Assembly (NCBI RefSeq): GCF_037975245.1 | Contig: NC_092571.1 | Location: forward strand, 7,482,501-7,546,500 | DNA length: 64,000 nt | Direction of reading: 5' to 3' | Source: Apostichopus japonicus | Taxonomy: Eukaryota; Echinodermata; Holothuroidea; Aspidochirotida; Stichopodidae | Shown here: positions 1 to 11,033 of the stretch, in pieces | Layout: each line of letters begins with the position of its first letter | Position numbering within the stretch: the first letter of the stretch is position 1 | Notes under the pieces: generated by a model | Database searches by the model: none | What the model was told of the DNA's origin: nothing | The model's input: the letters and a program-made list of their open reading frames with translations, nothing else | Position numbers and translations under genes: made by a program

Positions 1-592
1 TTTTAACATTTAGCCAAAACTTTCCTTGTTATGTCTTGTCGGAAGGTTCCAAGTTGATTAATGTGCCAAACGTTTAGGTTATATTTTTAAAATATTACAT
101 AAGTATTGTTACTAATAACACATCGAAAAGGTAGTAACCTTTAAAAGTTGTTCCTCTCATGTAAAATAAAAAGTGAACTGTAATAAACATCACCATTACT
201 TTTAACAGGAACTTCAATCTGACCATGTGAAAATCTGACTGAAAACAAACCCCTAGAGTCTAGGGCCTAGACTGAAGAATACAGTTTTAGATCATATAGT
301 CAAACTAAGTACTGCCATACATCTCTGTTTCAATTTCATTTTCACACACACACACACATAACAGCTTAACAGCTTCATTGTAAGATGCCTTTGCACCTTT
401 GTATTACACGGTTCAATAAAAGCTTATGGCGTTATTCTTCAATCGTTTATAACAGATTACAACACGACTCATTTCATTCTAGGATGTTCTTTTGCTCTGC
501 AGCTGAGTGTTTGTAATTTATCATGTAACTTTCATTCCCAACTTATTTAGCACGTTATACGTAGTATAGGTATATATACGTGTACACACACA

Positions 593-601
593 CACACACA
601 C

Positions 602-691
<90 letters not shown>

Positions 692-706
692 ATATATCTA
701 GAGTAA
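593..706. repeat. (TA)n microsatellite with a short (CA)n lead
   Basis: An almost pure TA run preceded by CA dinucleotides (585-602). A separate (CA)n lies at 343-358. The stretch 360-580 between them is unique AT-rich DNA absent from copy B, and I see no gene in it. Confidence 0.95.
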
Positions 707-817
707 GGTCAAATATGTCACCAAAAACAGAACTAGTATTGTTCGATACAGGTGACAAACGCCTACAGTGGAATTACGACCTTCCTTACCGGTTTCGAAC
801 CGCTGGACATACAATCG

Positions 818-935
818 GCGTCCATAGCCTAGTGGTTAGGGTGTCCGCGTACAGAGCTGAAGGCCCGGGTTCGAATCCCGGTGGAGGCTGGAAGTTTTTT
901 CACTGTTCTTGATTTTCCAACTCATTACGATTTTC

Positions 936-940
<5 letters not shown>
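818..940 (+). repeat. tRNA-derived SINE, short type, copy A
   Basis: Bases 818-888 fold as a 71-nt cloverleaf. The acceptor arms GCGTCCA/TGGAGGC have one mismatch, the A box (TAGTGGTTAGG) is clear, the T arm is perfect (CCGGG TTCGAAT CCCGG), and U33 precedes anticodon position ACA. A run of T's and about 40 bp of unrelated body follow, and then a (TA)n tail. The copy at 19,189 has the same head, body and TA tail, so this is a SINE rather than a functional tRNA gene; an ACA anticodon would also be unusual. Confidence 0.75.
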
Positions 941-966
<26 letters not shown>

Positions 967-1042
967 CATACTGTTTTTGTTATTACTACGGTAAGTCGTA
1001 AATACTGATGCTAAAGCCGGATGTTAAGAAAATATATATATG

Positions 1043-1120
<78 letters not shown>
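940..1120. repeat. (TA)n microsatellites at 940-965 and 1,032-1,120
   Basis: Two TA runs separated by about 65 bp of unique sequence. The second abuts the LINE fragment that follows, at the same RT codon position where TA runs occur in other copies of that LINE. Confidence 0.9.
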
Positions 1121-1124
<4 letters not shown>

Positions 1125-1340
1125 CAGATAATTCCGAAAACCCCTTATCCAACTCTACTTGTATTGACCGCCTATGTAGGAACTTTACAAGCCAAGGAAT
1201 CAGCCATGATTCATTGATAAAGCGAGATATTGACACAATGTCATTGACTAATGACTGCACACACTTTTCAAGACACATCCCTATTGTACGCAAACTAACG
1301 ATTTTCCCCAGTTTTGCAAACATTACACGAGGTAGTGAAA
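1121..1340 (-). pseudogene. LINE reverse-transcriptase fragment, copy A
   Basis: On the minus strand this encodes a piece of a non-LTR reverse transcriptase palm region. It reads IVSLRTIGMCLEKC ... FINESWLIPWLVKFL ... GFSELSD and then runs into the TA microsatellite. It aligns with the better copy at 15,150-15,420 (FTNEQWLAHWIYDFM ... GLSEPSD), where the conserved GVPQGG motif follows. Only about 70 codons remain, truncated on both sides. The homologous fragment lies at 19,740-20,070 in copy B, so it was present before the segmental duplication. Confidence 0.75.
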
Positions 1341-2000
1341 CTTCTGCAAATTGTTAATATTAATACTTGCTGTGTGAATTGGTCTAGAGGCAATCATACT
1401 TTGGGGAAATTGAATTTTTGGAATTGGAGAAGTCAGGGCAGTTTCCACAGATTGGCATATCACTATGTTCGAATGGTGTAATTGGGGCTAATCTATAAGA
1501 AACATATTTAAATGCCCACCGATGACTTTTACTGTATTCATTTGCCTACTTACATCATTAACGTTAATGCAACGGGACGTGTATCCTCATTCACACCAGG
1601 ACATAACAGTGAAATATTTTTACTGACCTCGTGAGGTGTACGTTCAATAATACGATTTAAACATTGACAATTTTTCTTTACTAACTATCTAACATTTGAC
1701 CTTTAGTTAACACTTTTAACTTCTGACCCTGGACCCTATGAAGTCAAAACCAACAGAGGCTCAACTGCGGTAACCTTCACCAAGTTTGAAATCTATCAGG
1801 CTTAGGATTCAAGAGAATCGACATACATTTCTGCTGAACTGAATTTGATTAATCGTTTGTAAAATAATACAAGCTAGACATGTAAACAATTCTGTCTGAT
1901 TTGCTACGCAATGACTGGCGTGCACCCACCAAGTCACACTATCGCAGTAACGTATAGAAGAAGTTTCACCGTGGTTGACATTTTACGGCTCTACTATTCA
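1341..2000. other. Non-coding duplicated DNA
   Basis: No gene or RNA is recognisable. The stretch is collinear with 20,030-20,633 in the second copy and diverges by substitutions and short indels. Confidence 0.7.
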
Positions 2001-2009
2001 GACCGGGAC

Positions 2010-2989
2010 GCGATTTGTTTTTCCCGAACAGGTTTGCAAGTGTGCGTAAATAGTCGTTCATGATTGGTCGGAAAAGTTACGTCATCACCATAGAAACCTT
2101 AACTTCGAGGTTCTGCATCCATTTGTTGCAACGAAGATATACCCGTTCAAAATTACCCGTAGCTTTTCGTATATATATTCAGATATGTTTGTAAATGGTT
2201 TAGACATATTTAGCACACTAGTATTGTATGATCTACTTTGATCGAAGTTTTCTGTGAAGGCATTAATCGATAACATCGCACAGTGAAAGTTTCGTACAGG
2301 GTGCATCACACAAGCGCTGTAGGTCTATATGTATTATCACTCTGTACATAGTGCAATGACGGAAAAAAATCAACCTATACACTATACTGTTTTGCGTATA
2401 TTCACTCAAGACTCGTGAACTCGCGTCCTGAAGTTGCTTTTAGTGTAGGCCTACCCATTCCACGAAACGAATTCTGATTTCAATAGAACGGTTCACGGAT
2501 CGTGGATAACGTAAACACGAACCAATTAGAATGTAGCGTATGTATCATAAGTGAGGTCAACATGTTATCCAAGCATTTAACTCTGTACACAGTGCAGTGA
2601 CGGAAATATATCACACTATACACTATACTGTTTTGCGTATATTCACTCAAGACTCGTGAACTCGCGACGTTAAGTTGCTTTTAGTGTAGGCCTACCCATT
2701 CCACGAAACGAATTCTGATTTCAATAGAACGGCTCACGAATCGTGGATAACGTAAACACGAACCAAATAGAATGTATCATAAGTGAGGTCAACATGTAAT
2801 CCAAGCATTAAAAGTAAAGTTAGGGCGTTTGAAGGGAAACCCCTTAACAAGACTCAATGGAGTGTCAGTGTGTAACTCGGTATATGTCTTCGAACTTCAA
2901 AGCGATGGTCATTATTGATGCTGACGTCACGAGCAATCTGATTGGCTGAAAACTCCGTAATTGCAAACCTGTTTGGGGAAAAATATCGC
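2010..2989. mobile_element. Mutator-like non-autonomous DNA transposon
   Basis: A 980-bp insertion bounded by a 9-bp duplication GACCGGGAC (2,001-2,009 and 2,990-2,998). Imperfect terminal inverted repeats begin GCGATTTGTTTTTCCC on the left and GCGATATTTTTCCCC on the reversed right end; both then continue to AACAGGTTTGCAA. The second copy of the segmental duplication has the uninterrupted site at 20,634-20,642 (GATCGGTAC). A 9-bp duplication is characteristic of Mutator-type elements (known for that superfamily). There is no transposase ORF, so it would have depended on a partner element. Confidence 0.85.
2340..2815. repeat. Tandem duplication, about 241-bp unit, two copies
   Basis: The block starting 'tctgtacatagtgcaatgac' at 2,341 recurs at 2,582 ('tctgtacacagtgcagtgac'). 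It runs on for over 200 bp with a few substitutions and one short deletion. It lies wholly inside the Mutator-like element, so the element has an internal two-unit structure. Confidence 0.9.
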
Positions 2990-2998
2990 GACCGGGAC

Positions 2999-4125
2999 AG
3001 ACATTCGCGTCCAATTAACGTCAATCCCGCGAAATATCAACTTAGAAAAGTTACTTGTGCAGGACATATGCATAGGAACTGCACTGTTTTGTTCTTAAAA
3101 ACGTGTCTCGGACCATTACAATTAAGTATTACTGTAAAATAAGATGTCCTTCGATCGGAGTAGATTTCCAGACGACGCGGTTGATAGGATCGTCCCTTTT
3201 CTTCTTTATAACATTTAAGATTGGCTAATTTTGAAGATGGCGATCGATCGATTTACCCCCCATAAGACGATTTCCAATTAACTGGCCCTTATAACGGTCA
3301 TCTCTCTAAGTGTTTCAAGTACTAAATTTTGCAATTAATGTTCTATATCGTTTTAACCAGTTAAGCAGAAATTTAGCACAAATGCAACTTACAACCAAAA
3401 CGAATTCATCATGTCATTTTAGACCAAATTATTCTTCCTGATTCGGTTTCACGGAAGTCGATAAATCCTCAACATTGGTCAATGAAAACTCTAAACACAT
3501 GCTATGATGGTTTTTCTTGGATTTTTCAACTTTGTTATTTCATTGCTGGGATAAAATTTATATTATCATCATAAGGTATCTTTATTTCCTGGTATTAAGG
3601 TCAATACGAATATTGTTAATAATGAATGTGCTGTGTATATCTTCCTTGTTTCATTTTTAACCATTGCATATACCTCCACGACATGTTTTGTCAAATGCTG
3701 AGCACGTCTTCATAACGATGGGAAAGTTGAATGGAGGTCGTCTTCTTCACGTCAAGTGAATAACTATTTTAAATTTGTATGTGTGTTATAATGTATTATG
3801 TATTGTAAATGTATCGTAAAGTGCTTCATTGTTTTACTTTTTACCATTGTATATATCTCCCTGACAATTATTTTAGAATGCTAAGCACATATTCGTAAGG
3901 ATGGGGACGCCGAATGGAGCCCGTGTACTTCACGTCGAGTAAACATCTAATTAACATAAAATGTCACCTGATGATTGCCAGCACTGCCATCAAAACTGGA
4001 TCATTAGTGGCAACTCTTCGTATAAGTAGCACCATTGGTCCTTCCTTTTGCGTCTTGTTACAGTAACACTTCTGATGGAGAACATAAATTAAGTAGCATA
4101 CGTAATACCATAAGATGTATATGAA
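2999..4125. other. Non-coding duplicated DNA
   Basis: Collinear with 20,643-21,775. I see no gene. A weak local repeat with 'gctaagcac' and 'cacgtc(a/g)agt' occurs near 3,700 and 3,890 and also in copy B (21,370 and 21,550). Confidence 0.6.
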
Positions 4126-4129
4126 TGCA

Positions 4130-4295
4130 TGAGTATATGTATCTTAGATAATCCTGCAAGTAGTAACTCGCGAAGAAGCCTCATTGTCTTATCAAAACCG
4201 CAAGCTGACCGAAGTCAGTCTCTTAGATTCATAGTTAACGTCCATGATTATGAATTGTCAACAACTCTATAACTAACCACTGACCTAACAAATGT
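4130..4295 (-). repeat. tRNA-derived SINE (second type), head-truncated
   Basis: It matches the body of the SINE at 51,033-51,250, with the stretches 'actcgcgaagaagcc', 'gcaagctgaccgaagtca' and 'tccatgattatgaattgt'. The tRNA-like 5' head (at the high-coordinate end) is missing here. The second segmental copy lacks this insert: 'gtataggaatgtat' runs straight into 'atcgttacg' at 21,770-21,790. The flanks AATGCAT/AAATGTAT look like the target duplication. Confidence 0.75.
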
Positions 4296-4619
4296 ATCTC
4301 GTTACGATTAGGCGATTAGAGATATGCAACAACAAAAAAGCGTTTGTCTGTGTGTAAAGTATATCAGGGACGTCAAAGATAAAGAATACCGTAATATGCG
4401 AGAATATTTCAAAGTTCGCTCGCCGAAATTCAACAGTGTCAACACACTGTGAGTAACCATAATAGACCGGCAGCCCAGTGCACTTTGATCAAACGAACGA
4501 GGTACCAATATCTGAGTATTGGAACATTTGTGGAAAAACCCAGTATATCCAAAAGTGGATGTCTGCCGTGGTCGCTCTGCTGCATGTGGCCCCTGGGGCC
4601 GGTTAAAGGGGGCCCAAAA

Positions 4620-5230
4620 ATGCATCTGATCAAACGAACGAGGTACCACTTGAAACCAATGTCAACTTAATGCATGAATGCCACAAAGTACTGAATGGCC
4701 TATGCCAGACAAATTTTCTGCTGCAAAGGGCCCGCCAGACGCCCCCAAATATGGCCCAAATGCCCATTAGCGTAGCATTGACCCAGATTAAATATGCAAG
4801 GTACCACTCAAAACCGGTTTGGAATGTGCGGGTTGATCTTACAGACTATGGAAATCATCATGCCAGACAAATTTTCTGCTACAAAGGGCCCGCCAGACGC
4901 CCCAAAAGGGCCCATAAAAATGCATTTGATCAAACGAACGAGGTACCACTTGAAACCAATGTCACCTTAATGCATGAATGCCACAAAGTACTGAATGGCC
5001 CATGCCAGACAAATTTTCTGCTGCTAAGGGCCCGCCAGACGCCCCCAAATATGGCCCAAATGCCCGTTAGCGTAGCATTGACACAGATTAAATATGCAAG
5101 GTACCACTCAAAATCGGTTTGGAATGTTCGGGTTGATCTTACAGACTATGGAAATCATCATGCCAGACAAATTTTCTGCTACAAACGGGCTAACAGACAC
5201 ACTAAAAAAGGGCCCCCAAATGGGCCATGA
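4620..5230. repeat. Tandem subrepeats in the left arm (~300 bp, made of two ~150-bp halves)
   Basis: The unit starting 'tgatcaaacgaacgaggtac' at 4,628 recurs at 4,928. Within each unit a diverged half-unit again carries 'aggtaccact', 'gccagacaaattttctgct' and 'gggcccgccagacgcccc'. The mirrored array lies at about 7,290-7,740 in the right arm. Confidence 0.9.
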
Positions 5231-6668
5231 TCAATCATAGTTGGTACCACACAAAACCAATATTAAATGCAAAGGTACTTTCCACAGAGTAAAGAACTGC
5301 CAATGCAAGACAAATTTTCTTCTGCATAGGTCCCACCAGATAGAAAGTATAGGTGGCTCAATGCGGCCCTATATGGGCCTAATGAATTGTATATCGATGC
5401 AGACTATATGTGCCTTGTGACATGACATTTGTAGCATTCCACAGAGTAAAGAAATGCCAATACAATACAAATTTTCTTCTGCAAAGTGCCCACCACATGT
5501 AAAAAAAATTATGCACTTTAAATAGTTAAGATACCACAAGAAACCAATCTATAACAATCAAGAACATCCTGAATTATTCAAATTCCTTCCCGCTACACAG
5601 GCCAATGGAATAATGAGATTAGTATACTAGTAATGACGCGAACTCAGTCTTTGAGGGAGATCCTGACAGTTATAATGCATTCTCAAATCAATTCTTTTTC
5701 CTTTTATCCATTCTTTTTCCTTTTATCCAGTCAGTACTTTGTATCGTGAGCAGTGTTTAACTTGGCAGTTACTTTGTTTCGCTGGAAACACTGGAGCAGA
5801 TTAAAATCAGTTTATGTATTGTAAATAAGAACCCCAAATCATTTTGTATCTTAAAACACTGTGTTTACGTTAGCATTGTAAATCTACAAAGTTTAAAATC
5901 TTGAGAAAGAACGCTTAAGTGTCATCTTAAGACATACATGTAGTCGAACAAAAGAGACTGTTTTGTTTCCTAAGCTCAGACAAAGAAACAATTATCAAAC
6001 AATGGTGAAAATGCTTTATAACGTGTACTTAACGATAAAGGTTTGGGTTGAAAATGTCCAATATGGTTTTTAAAAGATACATAATTGAAGCATAGAAATG
6101 TATATGTACCTTTATGCTAGGTACACTCTTTAAAGGACTTAAAATGCTAAGATTTAACAAACAAATACTGATATCACCACGTATGACTCCATTCCTTGAT
6201 ACAAAATATAAAATGAGTAATTGGCCTATATTACTCCATCTTGGTCTTTTAGAACTTCCATCATTACACTAATTCAATTCGAATAGCTTGTAACAAGTCC
6301 AACAAATAGATGTGGCATCCATTTTTCAGAAATATGAATGCTAGATGAGGGTTTTTGTTTTCATCTATGAAGGAATCTTTTACCTTTCAAGAAAGTCATC
6401 TTGCTAGTTTAAAATGTACTAAAATCATAATTGGCAAAGATAGTAACAAAAGATCACTGTGTGATTACTCTGAACATGACACATGTTAGGTTCGAAGTAT
6501 AAGAACTGAGAATTCATGTCTCTTGACAGTGATTAAACACTGGAGTGTGTGCATTGTAAAAAGACACTGCATTTGCCATTCAGACAGATCTCAAAAGAAT
6601 CATTAGAAGGTTAAGAAAATTAAGTATTCCCATGAACTTGATTCTAAAAAGACAATGGAAGCTCAAAT

Positions 6669-6887
6669 CTATGTTTCATTGTCGGAGTCATCACTACAAG
6701 ATGGTTCAGTACTTGAATCATCGGCATCAAACTCGGAAGCCACGTCTGGTCGGCTACTTTGAAAATCTTCGCTCAGTTCCCCCTCTTGGAAAAGATGATC
6801 TGGGAGAGCCGGTCCCTCAAACCAGTCAGGGCTGTAGCACCCATTCTTGCTCTTCCAACCGTAGTTCTGTGGATCCAAGCCAGGCAA
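6669..6887 (-). pseudogene. Short acidic reading frame inside the long-arm element
   Basis: A 72-codon minus-strand frame begins around the residues GLDPQNYGWKSKNGCYSPDW, continues with EGPALPDHLF, and ends in a strongly acidic serine-rich tail followed by a stop. It is more protein-like than its surroundings and lies in the single-copy centre of the transposon, where a transposase would be. I read it as a possible C-terminal relic of a transposase or captured protein. I do not recognise the family, and the frame is closed by a stop just upstream unless an intron precedes it. Confidence 0.3.
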
Positions 6888-8021
6888 GACTCTTCTTCAG
6901 AGTGTTAGAATTATAATATGGGGAACTTTAATTTTTGCCCAGGCCAGCAAATCCCAAAATATTTAGAGGCTTAGGTGAAAGTGTTATCTTTATTTTGCTT
7001 AGAGCAGCGAATAGCTAAATAGGATAAAACACTGGTCTTGTGTACAGTATATTTATGCTGGAAACAATATAATCATGAGCTTAAAATGTCATGTTACAAG
7101 GCACATATATCCAATTCTTTAGACCCATATATAGGGCCACATTGGGCCACCTATTCTTTCTATCTGGTGGGACCTATGCAGAAGAAAATTTGTCTTGCAT
7201 TGGCAGTTCTTTACTCTGTGGAAAGTACCTTTGCATTTAATTTTGTTTTTGTGTGGTTCCAAACCGGTTTTGAGTGGTACCTTGCATATTTAATCCGGGT
7301 CAATGCTACGATAATGGGCATTTTGGGCCATATTTGGGGGCGTCTGGCGGGCCCTTAGCAGTAGAAAATTTGTCTGGCATAGGCCATTCAGTACTTTGTG
7401 GCATTCATGCATTAAGTTGACATTGGTTTCAAGTGGTACCTCGTTTGTTTGATCAAATGCATTTTTATGGGCCCTATTGGGGCGTCTGGCGGGCCCTTTG
7501 TAGCAGAAAATTTGTCTGGCATGATGATTTCCATAGTCTGTAAGATCAACCCGAGCATTCCAAACCGGTTTTGAGTGGTACCTTGCATATTTAATCTGGG
7601 TCAATGCTACGCTAATGGGCATTTGGGCCATATTTGGGGGCGTCTGGCGGGCCCTTTGCAGCAGAAAATTTGTCTGGCATAGGCCATTCAGTACTTTGTG
7701 GCATTCATGCATTAAGTTGACATTGGTTTCAAGTGGTACCTCATTCGTTTGATTAGATGCATTTTTGGGCCCCCTTTAACCGGCCCAGGGGCCACATGCA
7801 GCAGAGCGACCACGGCAGACATCCACTTTTGGATATACTGGGTTTTTCCACAAATGTTCCAATACTCAGATATTGGTACCTCGTTCGTTTGATCAAAGTG
7901 CACTGGGCTGCCGGTCTATAAATGAATGGAACATTCGCGTTAAGCTCACTGGTTTATTGAAAGGTTGCATCTGGGAGAGATTTTTTCTTTAATCTATAAC
8001 GTTTAGTTTAGTTTAGTGACC

Positions 8022-8497
8022 AAAGGATCAGGAAGCCTTACAGTAGCTTATTTGGACCCTATCCGTGTTAGATCGTGGATGACACCGGCTTATTTCAAGT
8101 CTTCTCTTTTCGATAAGTGTTCTGAGGATACGAGGCAGGGGTGTGAATTTGTCCCCATTACCTGCTCCCGGGACCGCCATTTAACGTCCCCATGCGACAG
8201 ATGAGAGTGTATGCCCCAGCATATGACCACTTTCTTAAATTACTCGACCTTACTGCAGTGCAGTCATGAGGAAAAAAGTTGTTTCGAAACCAAGTGAAGA
8301 ACAGAAACAAACCCCTTTTCCCAAGTTCACACACCAGAAATACCAAATCCACCGAAGACTCCGCACATCACCACTGCACTGCAGAAATGTTTGAATAGGT
8401 CAAGAGAATCTTGCTCCTGGCGGAATTTTGAACCTTCAACCTAACGATTGTGAGGCGGACACTATTACCGCTGAACCAAGCAGTTGCATTGAATGTA
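8022..8497 (-). repeat. tRNA-derived SINE-like repeat, interrupted copy
   Basis: On the minus strand, 8,490-8,410 carries a pol III A box (TGGTTCAGCGG) and B box-like GGTTCAAAATTCC at tRNA spacing. About 400 bp of body follow, with a TAAAC-rich tail near 8,010. A second copy lies at 16,836-17,371. This copy is broken at 8,497 by the CACTG element and resumes at 13,271 ('tagctcaggggtgg'). Confidence 0.75.
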
Positions 8498-8524
8498 CAC
8501 TGAAAACTTAAATTGGTTCACCGA

Positions 8525-8880
8525 CTAACATAACGTTAGTCCATCTGGTGCCTCTCCCGACTAACATAGCCATAGTCAGTTGCTATACCGACTAATTTAT
8601 TCCTTAGTCAGTTGGATTTCTTAGTCGGTCAGCTTAGTCGATCAACAATTTCTTAGTCGGTAAATGTATATTAGTCAGTTACATTAGTTGGTGACATTAG
8701 TCGGTCTTTACCGACTAATTTATATGAGCCACCGACTAGTTTATAGCAGGTTTTACATTAGTCAGGATGGTGCCTCTCCCGACTAACCTTTCTTAGTCGG
8801 TATCGACTGACTAGTTGCACTGACTAGAATCACTGAAAGAATTAAACCCGACTAGTTTCACTGACTAGCATCACTGAAAG
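8525..8880. repeat. Left subterminal TTAGTC(GG)/CCGACTAA array
   Basis: Around twenty copies of a 6-9-bp motif (ccgactaa, ttagtcgg, and later gactagttt/cactgactag) occur in both orientations within about 350 bp. These could be binding sites for the element's transposase. Confidence 0.85.
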
Positions 8881-9498
8881 AAAAGAGAGCAGAAGAAACA
8901 CAAATAATGTGTACGTTGGCAGTATTTATTTCTGATAAAACTTCTGATGTCTACAAAGGCTGACTATCGACAGATAGAGAAGAAATCACTGTAAACAAAA
9001 ATCTGAAAATATGATTTTAGTCCAACAAAGTTAAGACAAGTTAATGGATCAAACATGAATCGCAAAAGTATAGCACTGCACAATAATGCAAAGTTGAATC
9101 TTGGGCAAGGGTTCCTCATGACTTTCGTTTTAAAGTGGTACCCCAAATCGACACCAGTTAAGTCTTCACGAACAAAGAGTGTTTCTCTTAACTACAAATG
9201 GCCTCCCACTTGTCTTCAGGAAGCCAAAATCTGCACCATTACTGACCTGTGAACAGAAAATATGATATACGTGTAAGTACAGATGCAGATATAGCTGATA
9301 ACTCACATTATCATAAACATACATTTTCATTAATAAAATTTTATAACATATTGGGAGGTATACATTTAAATCTAGGTCCCTCAAATTATAAGCGAGGAAT
9401 AGCAGCTTTACCAAATAATTATTAGCTTTGCACAGCATAACACCAAGTTATTTTTCAAAGTTTAATAATTATGTTAATCATGTTAATAATGATCCCAA
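8881..9498. other. Internal DNA of the CACTG element, no gene seen
   Basis: AT-rich single-copy DNA with only short unconvincing reading frames on either strand. Confidence 0.5.
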
Positions 9499-11033
9499 TA
9501 GACCGGGAGCCCAGAGGGTTTGGTTAGCTGGGAAGGTAACCAATTGCCTTGTACATCACAATGTTCACAGTGCATTCCTGTATATGAAACCAGACGACTG
9601 GCAAACCGACTGTGGTGGGTGTGGCTGGGAGAGCAATTTTAAAGTTACCTGATAGCTAACCTAGATCAGTTTTCATGGTAACACATCAAAGTAAGTACAA
9701 TGTGTCAGGTATGGCCCCAAGAGCAACAAATTGCCATTGCCAGTAATTATTGGTGGTGGGGTACCCCTGCCAGTGATCTATAATTGACCTCTCCAGGCTG
9801 ACCTAGGTCAGCTCATGAGGTAACCACTTGAAGCCTACTGGAAAATGTTGGTTAGGACTTCAGATACAACTGATGAGCATTGCCAGTAATTTTTATTGGT
9901 GGGGTACCCCTGCCAGTAGACCCCCAAAATGCCCATCCCCATTGACCTAGATGAGCTCATGATGTAACCAGTTGAAAACTACTGGAAAATGGTATCACTT
10001 CATATGTAAGGGATGGGCATTTCCAGTAATTTATATTGGCGGGGGGGGGTACCCCTGCCAGTAGACCCCCAAAATGCCCATTCCCTCATTGACCTAGGTC
10101 AGCTCATGAGATAACCAGTTGAAAAATTACTGGAAAATGATAGGTATCACTTCATATGTAAGGGATGGGCATTTCCAGTCATTTACATTGGTGAGGTAAC
10201 CTTGCCAGTAGACCCCCAAAATGCCCATCCCCCATTGACCTAGATTAGCTCATGAGGTAACCAGTTGAAAACTACTGTAAAATGATAGGCAGGACTCTAT
10301 ATGTAAGGGATGGGCATTTCCAGTAATTTATAATAGTGGGGTACCCCTGCCAGTAGACCCCCAACATGCCCCCCCCTCCCTCATTGATCTAGGTCAGCTC
10401 ATGATTTAACCAGTTGAAAACTACTGGAAAATGATTGACAGGATTCTATATGTAAGGGATGGGCGGACTCTGGCAGTGGTGGCCCACCAATATAAAATAC
10501 TGGAAATGCCCATCCTTACATATGAAGTGATACCTATCATTTTCCTGTAGGTTTCAACTGGTCAAATCATGAGCTCACCTAGGTCAATGAGGGGATGGGC
10601 ATATTGGGGGTCTACTGGCAGGGGTACCCCACCAATAAAAATTACTGGCAATACCCATCCCTTGTATCTGAAGTCCTAACCAACATTTTCCAGTAGGTTT
10701 CAAGTGGTTACCTCATGAGCTGACCTAGGTCAGCCGTGAGGGGTCAATTGTTGATCACTGGCAGGGGTACCCCACCACCAATAATTACTGGCGATGGCCA
10801 TTTGTTGCTCTTGGGGCCATACCTGACACATTGTTCTTACTTTGATGTGGTAACCATGAAAGCTGATCTAGGTTAGCTATTAGGTGACTTTAAACTTGCT
10901 CTCCCAGCCACATCCACCACAGTCGGTTTGCCAGTCGTCAGGTTTCATATACAGGAATGCATTGTGAACATTGTGATGTACTAGGCAATTGGTTACCTTC
11001 CCAGCTAACCAAACCCTCTGGACTCCCGCCCTA
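9499..11033. mobile_element. Nested foldback-like element with tandem ~145-bp subrepeats
   Basis: A large palindrome. The left arm starts TAGACCGGGAGCCCAGAGGG and the reversed right arm starts TAGGGCGGGAGTCCAGAGGG; the arms meet near 10,470. The ends resemble those of the element at 4,463-7,918 (TAGACCGGCAGCCCAG), and both arms carry ~145-150-bp tandem units containing GGTACC, so I place the two in one family. No clear target duplication is seen (flanks CAA and CAG). No coding region is visible. Confidence 0.85.
9700..10450. repeat. About five tandem ~145-bp units
   Basis: The landmark 'ggtacccctgccag' (one copy altered to 'ggtaaccttgccag') recurs near 9,760, 9,902, 10,049, 10,195 and 10,340. 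Each is followed by 'tagacccccaaaatgccc', 'gacctaggtcagctcatga' and 'aactactggaaaatg'. Two to three inverted units occupy 10,480-10,830. Copy number differs between the arms. Confidence 0.9.

Larger units (their letters stand above)
4463..7918. mobile_element. 3.46-kb DNA element with ~1-kb inverted arms built of tandem subrepeats
   Basis: The ends are perfect inverted repeats (TAGACCGGCAGCCCAGTGCA and its complement). They continue as near-identical inverted arms of roughly 0.8-1.1 kb (4,463-~5,600 and ~7,080-7,918). The duplicated target is TAA at 4,460-4,462 and 7,919-7,921. The other segmental copy preserves the empty site 'ccataaatgaatg' near 26,505. The centre (5,600-7,080) is single-copy and AT-rich, with one short candidate coding relic. 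A 3-bp TAA duplication is seen in PIF/Harbinger-type elements, but the long arms with tandem subrepeats resemble foldback elements, so the superfamily is open. No intact transposase is visible. Confidence 0.9.
1..7965. repeat. Segmental duplication, copy A
   Basis: The sequence from base 1 matches that from 18,781 in the same orientation and order: the opening block, a tRNA-like SINE, a LINE RT fragment, the stretch at 1,360-2,000, the stretch at 3,000-4,120 and the block just before 4,460. The match ends near 7,965, where both copies share a stretch containing 'ggtttattga'. Copy A is longer because it carries a 980-bp Mutator-like insert, a SINE and a 3.46-kb long-arm element that copy B lacks. 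Since copy A already matches at base 1, the duplication probably extends left of the window. The copies differ by many substitutions and small indels, so the duplication is not very recent. Confidence 0.9.

Noticed and set aside
818-888. Genuine tRNA gene
   Set aside because: Despite a good cloverleaf, the ACA anticodon, stem mismatches, shared downstream body and repeat tail in two copies indicate a SINE.
580-1357. Frames rich in IYIYIY around TA runs (also at 15.4, 19.3, 32.3, 48.7 and 51.5 kb)
   Set aside because: Translated dinucleotide repeats extended by chance into flanking SINE or LINE sequence.
4449-5230. Plus-strand repeat proteins here and mirrored minus-strand frames at 7,290-7,903
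   Set aside because: They follow the tandem subrepeats in the transposon arms, both arms read alike on opposite strands, and no domain is visible. I treat them as non-coding.
9700-10450. CRISPR-like regular repeats
   Set aside because: Units are ~145 bp, contiguous and mirrored in an inverted arm, with no unique spacers; this is transposon structure in animal DNA.
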